DNA of 64,000 bases, taken from the NCBI RefSeq assembly GCF_030161115.1, contig NZ_BSPQ01000016.1, forward strand, positions 90,231 through 154,230, in the 5' to 3' direction. The translations under genes were made by a program, and so were the position numbers. Within the stretch, counting starts at the first letter, position 1; every line of letters begins with the position of its first letter. Shown here piece after piece: positions 51,922-60,664 of the stretch. Source of the stretch: Psychromonas marina (GTDB lineage Bacteria > Pseudomonadota > Gammaproteobacteria > Enterobacterales > Psychromonadaceae). The notes beneath the pieces were generated by a model. That model was not told where the DNA came from and ran no database searches. It was given only the letters and a program-made list of their open reading frames with translations.

Positions 51922-54747
51922 CTAATAACTACTACCAAAGTTTAGGTAAAGGTAATCTTTACCTAGTTGCTTATCTGTCCCATAGGCATAACCGAGGTTT
52001 ATAGGCAGTGAGTAGTTATAACCGAGCTTAAACTCTAATTGAAGTTGTGCGCCGATCCCCATGATCGGCTCTAAACTTTCACCCGCATCCCAAGCGGTTC
52101 CTGAATCAAGAAAAAGCGTACCGGCAATATCCCCCATGCCAAGTGGAAATATCCCCCAATTACGCTCGAACCTGCCTAGCCAGCTATTTAACTCAATACG
52201 TTGAGTAAAATAATGATGACCTTGCAAAGCGATATCATCATAACCACGAATCGCTTGGCTATTACGATCAAAGAGGTTCATCTCATTTTTTAAATTATTG
52301 CCTCCTAAGGTATATCGTTTGGCATCACTACTTGATAAACCAGCTGCAAGGCGCGTCATAATAGTGGTTCGCCCGGGTAAGTCCCATGTGGCACGCCATT
52401 GGGTTTGGTATTTTTGACCACTAAAGTCACTGTCTAAAATATTCTCCTCAAAGGTAAAATCATAATAATGGCCCCAACCCACAGAGGGAACGTTCAAATA
52501 ATATTCCTGATTATCAAAGGTGATTGCCACCCCCAAGGTTATCTCTTTTGCTTCATTTTCTACGGTCTCTATTGCTTGTACAAAATCAGGTTGATAGAAC
52601 AAGCTATCAAAACTCATGGAGCCACCGATATGTAAGCTGAGTTTGTCTTCCCATGCTGAAAGTAGGTGGCTACGCTCTAGTAGATAGGTTTGATTGGTGG
52701 ATATTTGATAATCAGGTTTTGATGCATCTAAACTAATATTTTTAAACTTATAATCACGCAAGTAACCAAGTGACCAGCGGTTATCATAACGGTATTCAAG
52801 GAAGTAGCTGGCTAACTGGTTTTTTGCATCCCACAGCGCATATAGCTCATAATTATGCCGACCTAGTGCATCTCCACCGTAGGTATTTAGTCCAATCAAT
52901 GAACGCACGGTATCAACATAATAGATAGGTAACCATGAGTGTGGTTGCACCGTTGCCCAAGTGCTATATTCAATTGGTTCAGAAAGCTTGATATTGCCTT
53001 CATCGCTTCGTTTTAACGTGATAGTAGTGGCGCCCTCCGAAAGTGGTAGCGTGTTGATAGGAATTGGGTTTTCAATATGACGGATCATGTAACTCTTTGT
53101 ACCATAACTTTGGAAAACTAAACCTAGGCCATTTTGCCATAGGGGGTGAAAGGCGCCACCGACAACATTAGTCCATTGAGTAATGTTGTTTTTGTCCATA
53201 TCTAAACGATAGATATTTGAAACTCCGCTGTAAGTTGCGCTATAAACTAAGGCACCATCCGGTAGAAAAAGTGGTGAATTTTCATGGCCATTACGTTGCG
53301 TTAGGTAATGCCATTGTTTAGTGATTAAGTCGAATTTAGCCAGCTTCCATTGACTGAGGGGCGCTTTCATTGATGCGACTAAGTATTGCGCGTTTGGGGC
53401 AATGTCAAACTCGCCTAAAATTACATTATCTTGGCCCTGCCATATTTTAATAGCAGACTCTGGTTGATCGAGTTTAATTAGCCATAATTCGCTTAATCCC
53501 TCAATAATACTGGTTGCTAATATGCTTTTCCCATCGGGCATAAAGCGTACATGCTTGAATCGCGCTTGTTCAGTAAGTCGTTGCCAATTTCCTTTTGTAT
53601 ACAGATAAATGTCGTTGTATTGCTTACCGTTTACATAATTAATATTACGCGTTGTGATTAACCCCGCTTGCGGGTGACTGTCCATACTTCTTAGTTGATT
53701 TGTCGCAGCGATAGTCTTCCACTTATATTTTGGGCTATTTTGTTGCTGATACTGTTGGATTTGATGTCGGTCTTCACCGGTTATTTTGTTAACCAGTAAT
53801 CCATCTATAGCATCTGTCGCAATTTGTATAAAAGGCGACGTAGATATCAACTCACCATTAACGTTGTTTTTTTCTAAGGTATGTATTTGCTCAGAAAATT
53901 CCTCTTCTAAGTGGATCTTAAACTCTTGCCAAAGGGTCAAAAAATCTTTGTTAAAAACGTTATTTGTTTCTTTATTTAAAAATGGATATGAGAATAGGTG
54001 CCGACTGTAATTTTCTAAAAAAGTGAGCAGATTCTCTTCACCGTAGGTTTGCGCTAGATAATCAATAAAGAAGGCACCATATATGTAAGTTGAAGTGAGT
54101 GGCCACTCTCGGTTTCTAATGATGACTTTTTGTAAATCTTTAAGGTGGTCATCAATTACTTGCATGCGCATTTGCATCTGAAAACTGCTAGACGATAAGC
54201 TCTCTGTTGTTAATTTATTATTTTTCTCTAGGTAGATGGCAACGCCTTCCAGCAGCATTGCGGGGGTAAACTCTGCGGAGATAAAAAGACCACGCCAGGT
54301 ACCTTGTGAGAGTTGCATCTGTAAAATATAACTGTATTCATGTGCTAAATAGAAGTGTACCCAGTTATCTTCTAATTCAATTGCATTGGCATTGGTTGGT
54401 GGACTCATGACTAACCGTATTTCACCATACTCTAAGGTAGACTCATGTAACCTCAAGTAATCAATATCATCTAACAGAATAATCTGAGTAGGATTTGTTG
54501 GTGTTACCTTAAAGAAAGGATGTAACTCTTGATGTACTTGCTCTGCAATTTTTAAAACTTGCGTTGCCTTTTTTTGATGCTGCCGTAGATAGTTAACTGA
54601 GAAATGTGCTGAGCTTTGTTGTAACCATTTATCACCTTTTTTATCCCAAGCGACAAAGTTATTCGCCGCATAGACAGTATTTGGCAATAGGCAAGAGAGA
54701 ACCAATACTGATAAGCAATAGATGATGATGTTGAACATTTTATCCAT
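51922..54747 (-). CDS. Exported peptidase-MA-like / beta-propeller / outer-membrane-barrel protein
   Basis: The product of 941 residues begins at the ATG at 54747 (AGGA upstream) with a signal peptide (IYCLSVLVLSCLLPNTVYA). A peptidase-MA-like domain follows, but its zinc motif HExxH reads HEYSY (54342-54328), so the second histidine is missing. The nearby EGVAIYLE keeps the glutamate. The middle part has PD40/TolB-like propeller repeats (ARFKHVRFMPDGKSILA, DIAPNAQYLVASM, SPLFLPDGALVYSATYSGVSNIYRLD). The last 300 residues alternate like a BamA/Omp85-type barrel and end in an aromatic-rich strand (YLYLNFGSSY). It is therefore likely an outer-membrane protein with a periplasmic propeller. Confidence 0.78.
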   Translation of the reverse strand: MDKMFNIIIYCLSVLVLSCLLPNTVYAANNFVAWDKKGDKWLQQSSAHFSVNYLRQHQKKATQVLKIAEQVHQELHPFFKVTPTNPTQIILLDDIDYLRLHESTLEYGEIRLVMSPPTNANAIELEDNWVHFYLAHEYSYILQMQLSQGTWRGLFISAEFTPAMLLEGVAIYLEKNNKLTTESLSSSSFQMQMRMQVIDDHLKDLQKVIIRNREWPLTSTYIYGAFFIDYLAQTYGEENLLTFLENYSRHLFSYPFLNKETNNVFNKDFLTLWQEFKIHLEEEFSEQIHTLEKNNVNGELISTSPFIQIATDAIDGLLVNKITGEDRHQIQQYQQQNSPKYKWKTIAATNQLRSMDSHPQAGLITTRNINYVNGKQYNDIYLYTKGNWQRLTEQARFKHVRFMPDGKSILATSIIEGLSELWLIKLDQPESAIKIWQGQDNVILGEFDIAPNAQYLVASMKAPLSQWKLAKFDLITKQWHYLTQRNGHENSPLFLPDGALVYSATYSGVSNIYRLDMDKNNITQWTNVVGGAFHPLWQNGLGLVFQSYGTKSYMIRHIENPIPINTLPLSEGATTITLKRSDEGNIKLSEPIEYSTWATVQPHSWLPIYYVDTVRSLIGLNTYGGDALGRHNYELYALWDAKNQLASYFLEYRYDNRWSLGYLRDYKFKNISLDASKPDYQISTNQTYLLERSHLLSAWEDKLSLHIGGSMSFDSLFYQPDFVQAIETVENEAKEITLGVAITFDNQEYYLNVPSVGWGHYYDFTFEENILDSDFSGQKYQTQWRATWDLPGRTTIMTRLAAGLSSSDAKRYTLGGNNLKNEMNLFDRNSQAIRGYDDIALQGHHYFTQRIELNSWLGRFERNWGIFPLGMGDIAGTLFLDSGTAWDAGESLEPIMGIGAQLQLEFKLGYNYSLPINLGYAYGTDKQLGKDYLYLNFGSSY

Positions 54748-54911
54748 AAAATGGTTATCCTTGAGTACTTTCTCGCACTTTACAGCATCATATAATCCTT
54801 TACTGATCAGCTTAAAATTTATGTGACAACAAAATTGCTTTTGACAAACGAGTTGATTAGTCTCAACAATTAACTCTATCTTAATAATTATAAATAACAA
54901 TAAGCGAATTT

Positions 54912-55937
54912 ATGGCAACGCAAAGACCCTCTATTTTTTATATCGACTTTTTACGCTTTATCGCGGCTATTGCGGTGATTGCAATTCATGTATTAGGGCC
55001 TTTTCGTTATCTTTATGGTGAAATCCCTGATAGTGATTGGCTCGCTGCAATGGGGATTAACAGTGTTACGCGCTGGGCAGTCCCTGTATTTATGATGATA
55101 AGTGGGGCGCTATTGCTTTCAACGGAGCGCGCTTTTAATTGTGAACACTATTTAACCAAACGTTTGTCGAAGGTAGCGATTCCGTTTATTGGATGGACAA
55201 TTATTTACGCTATTATAAGTGGCTTTGCTGCTGGTGGATGGTCAGCTGAGCAAGTGATGCTAGTGATTCAGAACTCTCCTAATGATCCTGCTTGGTATCA
55301 TTTGTGGTTTTTTTATGACTTTATCCCACTCTATTTTGTCATTCCTTTTTTAATCCCATTGCTTAAAAAGCTAACACCTGAATTAGTTAAGTTGCTGGTG
55401 GTTGTATGTGGGTTGATGTTCTTGATGAAATGGTTAAAGGTAGAAAGTTTTTTATTAGAAAATTTAATCTTATATACCGGTTACCTGATTCTGGGGTGGT
55501 ATCTGTTTAATCGTGATAATAGTGCGCAACTTAAGGCATGGTTAATTGCAGGTATTAGTATGCTCATTGTTAACTTTTTTGGTTCCTGGGAATTAGCATT
55601 TAAATCCGGACAATATAGCTCATACTTCATGGGGTATAAGACACTCAATACCATGATTATAGGCGGGATGTTATTTGTTGTTGCGCAAGCCTACGCAGAT
55701 AAAATAACAGGAAAGTTGCGTGCATTGATCTCAGTTATTTCAAAATACAGTCTGGGTATCTACCTGTTACATCCGATATTGTTAATTCCAGTGCGTGAGT
55801 TAGATAATGGCTTTTATAGTTTCTTTGCCTCAAACTGGTTAGCGATCCCCATTATTACTATTATTGTTTTATTTGCGTCTTTATGTTGCACCATGCTACT
55901 CGCTAAAACCCCTCTCATAAATCGCTTAGTTCCTTAA
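54912..55937 (+). CDS. Acyltransferase 3 family membrane protein (WecH-like)
   Basis: The 341-residue protein has about ten membrane helices and the acyltransferase-3 opening IFYIDFLRFIAAIAVIAIHVLGP (the conserved His in helix 1), RWAVPVFMMISGALLL, a WYHLWFFYDFIPLYFVIPFL segment, and a KYSLGIYLLHPILLIP helix. Such enzymes O-acetylate sugars of surface polysaccharides or osmoregulated glucans. The acceptor is unknown, and no polysaccharide gene cluster is adjacent. It is divergent from the peptidase-MA-like gene, with 164 bp between the preferred starts. Confidence 0.87.
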   Translation: MATQRPSIFYIDFLRFIAAIAVIAIHVLGPFRYLYGEIPDSDWLAAMGINSVTRWAVPVFMMISGALLLSTERAFNCEHYLTKRLSKVAIPFIGWTIIYAIISGFAAGGWSAEQVMLVIQNSPNDPAWYHLWFFYDFIPLYFVIPFLIPLLKKLTPELVKLLVVVCGLMFLMKWLKVESFLLENLILYTGYLILGWYLFNRDNSAQLKAWLIAGISMLIVNFFGSWELAFKSGQYSSYFMGYKTLNTMIIGGMLFVVAQAYADKITGKLRALISVISKYSLGIYLLHPILLIPVRELDNGFYSFFASNWLAIPIITIIVLFASLCCTMLLAKTPLINRLVP

Positions 55938-56016
55938 GTTGTTTTGCAAAATAACCTGTTAAATCGAATTGCTGTAGAAAATAGATATCGTTGTTAACGA
56001 AGGAGCAAATATCAAA

Positions 56017-57345
56017 ATGAAACACTCTCTAAAATTGGTCAATATTGCCTTTATTTTATTATCATCAACGGCATCCGCCAACGATCCCTTTGATGAGTTA
56101 GATGCTGAAATGCAGGGATTTGATGCTCAGCATGCAAGTTCACAGCAAACTCAGCGTGAATTTGAACAATATCTGATAGCGCAAAAGAGTGATTATCAAG
56201 TTTGGCAGGAGCAATACTTAAAAGAGTTCGATCAGTTCCAACAGCAGGTGATCAATAAGTGGGGCAAAGCGGAACCGATTAATGCGCAATATGATGTTGA
56301 GTTTAATGCTGATAAACAGGTGAAATCGGTCGTCGATTATGAGTCAGGAGAGGTTAAAGTTGAGCTGATTGTTGATAAAAACCTTTCTCAAGCGGAAGCG
56401 GAAGTGGCCGTTAAGCAACAGTTTGAAAAGCTATTAACCGATAAACAGTCTAATATCGCCAAAGTGTTTAGTGATACCCCGGTGTCCGATCAAGGGAAAG
56501 TAACCTTATCAAAGGTGGAGTTTTCTGAAAGTAATAAGCAACAAAGCAAAGAGATTATTATTAAGCAGACTCAGTCTCAAGCACAAGAGATAGATAAACA
56601 GATCGATAGCGCATTGTTATCAGACAAGTCGTTAACTGAAAAAGAGGCTCGTTTACTTGCTGTAGAGGAGAAAACTGCGCTTTTAAAAAGCAGCCAAGCG
56701 CGTCTATTGAACAGTGAAAAAACCTATCAAGAGGCGCAACAGAACGCTAATGATGAAACTAAAATAGTCACCTATAAAGTAAAACTACCTAACAATAGTT
56801 TACAAAAACGTGCCAGTTTATATGCTCCCTTTGCTGAAAAAGAGAGTGAGATCAATCAAATTCCAGCCCCGTTAATCATGGCTATCATGCATTCTGAGTC
56901 CGCATTTAACCCTAAAGCCAAATCCGCTGTGCCTGCTTATGGATTGATGCAAATTGTGCCGAGAACAGCTGGGCATGATGTGAATAAATTAGTGCGTAAT
57001 ATTGATAAACCGATGGAAGTCAGTGATCTTTATGTACCGGAAATAAATGTAGAGACGGGCAGTGCTTATCTTAATATTTTGGATAAACGTTATTTAAAAG
57101 CGATTAGCAATGATCAGAGTCGGCTTTACTGTACGATTGCATCCTATAATACAGGCGCAGGAAATGTCGCTAGAGTGTTTAATAAAGATGGCTCACGCAA
57201 TATCAACAAAGCAGCAAAGATAATTAATCAACTCACGCCTGAGCAGGTTTATCAGCAGCTGATGGCAAACCTTCCCTACGATGAAACCAAGCATTACCTT
57301 GAACGCGTTTATTCACGTATCGATTTATATCAAACTGAGTCTTAA
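56017..57345 (+). CDS. mltC: Membrane-associated lytic murein transglycosylase (MltC-like)
   Basis: The 442-residue product has a Sec signal (MKHSLKLVNIAFILLSSTASA), an N-terminal DUF3393-like domain (NDPFDELDAEM ... YQVWQEQYLKEFDQFQQQVINKWG ... YDVEFNADKQVKSVVDYESGEVKVE), and a C-terminal SLT domain. The catalytic Glu294 is in AIMHSESAFNP, followed by AYGLMQIVPRTAG and CTIASYNTGAGNVARVF. These are the MltC features. E. coli MltC is a lipoprotein, but no lipobox cysteine is visible here, so this one may be soluble. It cleaves peptidoglycan strands. Its last bases overlap the convergent nudix gene by 4 bp. Confidence 0.88.
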   Translation: MKHSLKLVNIAFILLSSTASANDPFDELDAEMQGFDAQHASSQQTQREFEQYLIAQKSDYQVWQEQYLKEFDQFQQQVINKWGKAEPINAQYDVEFNADKQVKSVVDYESGEVKVELIVDKNLSQAEAEVAVKQQFEKLLTDKQSNIAKVFSDTPVSDQGKVTLSKVEFSESNKQQSKEIIIKQTQSQAQEIDKQIDSALLSDKSLTEKEARLLAVEEKTALLKSSQARLLNSEKTYQEAQQNANDETKIVTYKVKLPNNSLQKRASLYAPFAEKESEINQIPAPLIMAIMHSESAFNPKAKSAVPAYGLMQIVPRTAGHDVNKLVRNIDKPMEVSDLYVPEINVETGSAYLNILDKRYLKAISNDQSRLYCTIASYNTGAGNVARVFNKDGSRNINKAAKIINQLTPEQVYQQLMANLPYDETKHYLERVYSRIDLYQTES

Positions 57346-57932
57346 ACATCGTTTGATAACAGTAGCTGTTGTAGGTTTTTTAACATCTGCGCAGTTGCTC
57401 CCCAAATAAGGTTGTTTTGATAACCGATACAATAGGTGGAGTGGCGTTTTTTATTGGCGATTAAGTGCTGAAGATGAAAGTTTTTACTGTCTAATAAAAA
57501 GCGTAATGGGACTTCAAAAACACTTTTCACCTCATTAGCGTCAATGTTTAAACTAAAACGTTGATCAACAAACGCGACAATGGGAAATACTTCGAAACCG
57601 CTGGTGGTCTTGAGGGAAGGTAGTTGACCTATAATTTCGATAAACTCAGGCTTAATGCCTATCTCTTCGTTCGTTTCTCTGATCGCGGTTTGCTGCAAAC
57701 TAGAATCAAATGTTTCATGCTTACCACCCGGAAAACTCACCTGTCCAGGATGGTGGCGCAGGTGAAGCGCACGCTCGGTAAAAATAATATGAAGTTCATC
57801 GTCGCGTTCTATTAACGCGATTAACACTGCCGCTTTTCTGTGGTGCTGTTGTTGGGGGCATTTGATGGATAATTGCGTTGGGGAAGCGAGTGAAAAATGC
57901 CTTAAAAAAGAGCTTCTATTCATAATGACCAT
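57342..57932 (-). CDS. nudL: Nudix hydrolase, CoA pyrophosphatase type (NudL-like)
   Basis: The 196-residue protein has the CoA-nudix pattern: TERALHLRHHPGQVSFPGGKHE followed by the Nudix box ending RETNEEIGI. The spacing between PGG and REXXEE is one residue longer than canonical, as in NudL. It should hydrolyse coenzyme A or acyl-CoA to phosphopantetheine and 3',5'-ADP. The ATG three codons in (57923) is also possible as start. It is convergent with mltC and divergent from the Tol-Pal operon. Confidence 0.87.
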   Translation of the reverse strand: MVIMNRSSFLRHFSLASPTQLSIKCPQQQHHRKAAVLIALIERDDELHIIFTERALHLRHHPGQVSFPGGKHETFDSSLQQTAIRETNEEIGIKPEFIEIIGQLPSLKTTSGFEVFPIVAFVDQRFSLNIDANEVKSVFEVPLRFLLDSKNFHLQHLIANKKRHSTYCIGYQNNLIWGATAQMLKNLQQLLLSNDV

Positions 57933-58074
57933 TAAGTTAGGTTTTAATTCAGTTTAACAGGCCGTTTATGATTGCGCTTGATTTTGTTGTCATAAAGCGA
58001 CTGATAGGGCGTAATGAACAACTTAAATGATCTTCTTATCGTTTACATTTAGGCTATTTTAGTTGAAAACAAAG

Positions 58075-58092
58075 TGTCGACATAATTCGACA
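58075..58092. promoter_or_regulatory. Perfect inverted repeat TGTCGA-N6-TCGACA upstream of the Tol-Pal operon
   Basis: TGTCGA (58075-58080) and TCGACA (58087-58092) are separated by CATAAT, 55 bases before the ybgC start. A TATAGT at 58105-58110 could be a -10 element. The dyad may be an operator. No known regulator matches by eye. Confidence 0.4.
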
Positions 58093-58146
58093 AAAACGCT
58101 TGTTTATAGTAGCTTAGCTGTTATTAATTTTTGATGGAAAAACAGA

Positions 58147-58551
58147 GTGTTGATTTCTACTTTACCCGTACGAGTTTATTACGAAGATACCGATGCTGGT
58201 GGCGTCGTCTATTATGCTAATTATATGAAGTTTTTTGAGCGTGGGCGCACCGAAGCGTTACGTGAAATTAATATTGAACAAGATGTTTTGCTAGAACAAA
58301 ATATCGCGTTTATGGTAAAAAAAGTAGAGATGGACTGCATCAAATCAGCACGTTTTAATCAGTTGTTATCGGTAAAAACTGAAGTTGAAAGTTACCGAAA
58401 AGTGAGCTTAGTCTTTAAACAACAAATATTTAATGAAAGTGGGGAACTACTTTGTAAAGCCTCTACTCTAATCGCCTGTGTTAACCTACAGAAAATGAAA
58501 CCAACAGCTATTCCAGCTGAAATAATCGAGGTAATGTCCAGTGCATGCTGA
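58147..58551 (+). CDS. ybgC: Acyl-CoA thioesterase YbgC
   Basis: The 134-residue hotdog-fold thioesterase shows VRVYYEDTDAGGVVYYANYMKFFERGRTEALR, with the catalytic Asp in DTDAGG and the 4-hydroxybenzoyl-CoA thioesterase family motif. YbgC is the usual first gene of the tol-pal operon and may act in phospholipid metabolism. No ATG fits, so the start is GTG at 58147 with GGA 8 bases upstream; a TTG follows directly. It overlaps the tolQ frame by 11 bases. Confidence 0.93.
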   Translation: MLISTLPVRVYYEDTDAGGVVYYANYMKFFERGRTEALREINIEQDVLLEQNIAFMVKKVEMDCIKSARFNQLLSVKTEVESYRKVSLVFKQQIFNESGELLCKASTLIACVNLQKMKPTAIPAEIIEVMSSAC

Positions 58552-59224
58552 TATGTCTTTTATAGGTCTATTTTTACAAGCAAGTATGCTTGTAAAAATC
58601 GTAATGTTACTACTACTTGCGATGTCTGTTTATTCGTGGACGTTGATCTTTTCGCGCGCAAGATTGCTCAAATCAGCCAAACAAGCGCTAGATCATTTCG
58701 AAGAGCGTTTTTGGTCTGGGCACGACCTGAGTCGTTTATACAAAGAAACCGCTGCTCGTAGTGAACGTATTGTGGGCGGGGAAAAAATATTTAACAGTGG
58801 TTTTAAAGAGTTCTCTCGCTTGCATCGTATGCCTGGGCGTAATGTTGACAGTGTCACTGAAGGCGCACATCGTAGTATGCGTGTCACCTTATCGCGTGAA
58901 GTGGAAGAGCTTGAGTCAGGGCTTTCTGCGCTAGCAACGATTGGTTCAATCAGTCCATATATTGGTCTGTTTGGTACCGTATGGGGGATCATGAACTCAT
59001 TTATTGCACTTGGTGAAGTACAACAGGCTACATTAACCATGGTTGCTCCTGGTATTGCTGAAGCCTTGATAGCAACAGCGATGGGCTTATTTGCTGCGAT
59101 ACCTGCAGTAATGGCTTATAACCGATTCTCAACACAATTAGCAAAAATTGAAACGGCTTACATCAACTTGATGGAAGAGTTTACCTCTATTTTGCATCGT
59201 CAAGCGATGACTGAAAACGAGTAA
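58541..59224 (+). CDS. tolQ: Tol-Pal system proton channel subunit TolQ
   Basis: TolQ (about 227 residues) has three membrane helices (the first ASMLVKIVMLLLLAMSVYSWTLIF; the second and third in ATIGSISPYIGLFGTVWGIMNSFIAL and GIAEALIATAMGLFAAIPAVMAYNRF) and the ExbB/TolQ/MotA pattern. With TolR it uses the proton gradient to energise TolA. I choose GTG at 58541 because GAGG at 58528-58531 is 9 bases upstream; the ATG at 58553 lacks a ribosome-binding site. It overlaps ybgC by 11 bases. Confidence 0.95.
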   Translation: MHADMSFIGLFLQASMLVKIVMLLLLAMSVYSWTLIFSRARLLKSAKQALDHFEERFWSGHDLSRLYKETAARSERIVGGEKIFNSGFKEFSRLHRMPGRNVDSVTEGAHRSMRVTLSREVEELESGLSALATIGSISPYIGLFGTVWGIMNSFIALGEVQQATLTMVAPGIAEALIATAMGLFAAIPAVMAYNRFSTQLAKIETAYINLMEEFTSILHRQAMTENE

Positions 59225-59232
59225 GGGCGGTT

Positions 59233-59670
59233 ATGCAATATTCTTATCGAAGACCGCGTCGTAAAATTGTCGCAGAAATTAATGTGGTTCCTTATATTGA
59301 TGTAATGTTAGTGCTGTTAATCATTTTTATGGCAACCGCAGCGACCGTAACATTAGGCGTCAAAGTAGATTTACCACAATCTACCGCTGAAGCGCTGCCG
59401 ACTGATAGCAAGCCACCGCTTATTGCTTCGATTGATAAGCAAGGTTTATATTATCTGGACGTGGGTGAAAGTGGTGACACATCACTGACTGCACAAGAGA
59501 TGAGTGCGTTGGTAAAAGCGCAGCTTGTTGCTGATAAAGACGCTCAATTTGTGGTTAAAGGGGATGGTGACGTTCCTTATAAGCGAGTCGTCGAATTAAT
59601 GGTATTACTGCAGGAGTCGGGAGTACCCTCACTGGGGTTAATGACTGAGCCGGTGGAAAATGAAAAATAG
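59233..59670 (+). CDS. tolR: Tol-Pal system subunit TolR
   Basis: The 145-residue ExbD/TolR protein has a short basic cytoplasmic start (MQYSYRRPRRKIVAEINVVPYIDVMLVLLIIFMATAA). Its single helix carries the critical proton-translocating Asp in YIDVMLVL, followed by a periplasmic dimerisation domain (VVKGDGDVPYKRVVELMVLLQ). GGGCGG precedes the ATG by 4 bases, and the gene overlaps tolA by 11 bases. Confidence 0.96.
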   Translation: MQYSYRRPRRKIVAEINVVPYIDVMLVLLIIFMATAATVTLGVKVDLPQSTAEALPTDSKPPLIASIDKQGLYYLDVGESGDTSLTAQEMSALVKAQLVADKDAQFVVKGDGDVPYKRVVELMVLLQESGVPSLGLMTEPVENEK

Positions 59671-60652
59671 TACTACGTTTATCGCCTTTGTTACTGCGTT
59701 AGCACTGCATCTTATTATTGGTGCAGTAATATTGTTAGGAATGGATTTTAAGCTGCTGAAAGATAAACCCAAAGAGGAGGTTGTGATCATTAATGCCTCG
59801 GTGGTGAATCAAAAATTGTTTGATGATTTGGCAAAACAAAAAGCACAGCAAGAAGCAGATAAATTAGCCGCAGCGAAAAGAAAAGCGGATCAAATTCGCA
59901 AAGAAAAAGCGCGTGTACAACGTGAAAAAAAGTTAGCAGAAAAACAACGTAAAGAAATTGAAACAAAACGAATTCAGGCCGAAAAAGCAGAAGTCGCACG
60001 TAAGAAAAAAGAGGAAGAGCGTATTCTCTTTGAAGAGATTGTTGCAGCTAAAGCGTTACGTGCCAAAAAAGCGGCAGAAGAAGCTAAAAAAGTGGCTGAA
60101 GTTGAGCGTAAGAAACAAGAAGCTGAACGGGTTAAACAGCAGCAAGCAGAGACTAAACGTATTGAAGCTGAGAAAGTGGCCGCTGCCAAAGCACTGAAAG
60201 AGAAGCAAGCTAAAGAAGCAAAATTAAAAGCAGAAAAAGAGGCGAAGTTAAAAGCCGAGAAAGTGCGTCAACAAAAAGCAGCGGCAGAGGCTGAACGTTT
60301 ACGTCAAGCTGAACTGGATAAACAGATGGAAGCAGAGTTTGCCGATGCTTTCTCTAATGCACAAAGTTCAAAGCAGCTGTCTGAAATCGCACGGTATAAA
60401 GCACTTATTCAAGATAAAATAAGTAGAAATTGGCAAGTTGAACCGAGTATGAAAGGTAAAACTTGCACCTTAGCAATTCGCTTAGCACCCGATGGTCTAG
60501 TATTAACAGCCAACCATAGTAAGGGTGATCAAAAACTATGTGATTCAGCTAAACGTGCAACGTTAAGAGCGAAAACATTACCGATTCCCAAGGATCCTGA
60601 AATTGCAGTGCAATTCCGCGATTTTGATATTACTTTAGAGCCTGACTTGTAA
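59660..60652 (+). CDS. tolA: Tol-Pal system linker protein TolA
   Basis: The 330-residue protein has an N-terminal membrane helix (FIAFVTALALHLIIGAVILLGM, with the SHLxxH-like HL motif). A long alanine-, lysine- and glutamate-rich helical domain II (about 45-235) and a C-terminal globular domain III (AFSNAQSSKQLSEIARYKALIQDKISRNWQVEPSMKGKTCTLAIRLAPDG) follow. TolA spans the periplasm to contact TolB and Pal and is the target of group A colicins and filamentous phages. Confidence 0.95.
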   Translation: MKNSTTFIAFVTALALHLIIGAVILLGMDFKLLKDKPKEEVVIINASVVNQKLFDDLAKQKAQQEADKLAAAKRKADQIRKEKARVQREKKLAEKQRKEIETKRIQAEKAEVARKKKEEERILFEEIVAAKALRAKKAAEEAKKVAEVERKKQEAERVKQQQAETKRIEAEKVAAAKALKEKQAKEAKLKAEKEAKLKAEKVRQQKAAAEAERLRQAELDKQMEAEFADAFSNAQSSKQLSEIARYKALIQDKISRNWQVEPSMKGKTCTLAIRLAPDGLVLTANHSKGDQKLCDSAKRATLRAKTLPIPKDPEIAVQFRDFDITLEPDL

Positions 60653-60664
60653 GGAAAATAAAAG

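Noticed and set aside
54748..54900. Longer N-terminus for the peptidase-MA-like protein
   Set aside because: The extra 51 codons would precede a good signal peptide, and AGGA supports the ATG at 54747.
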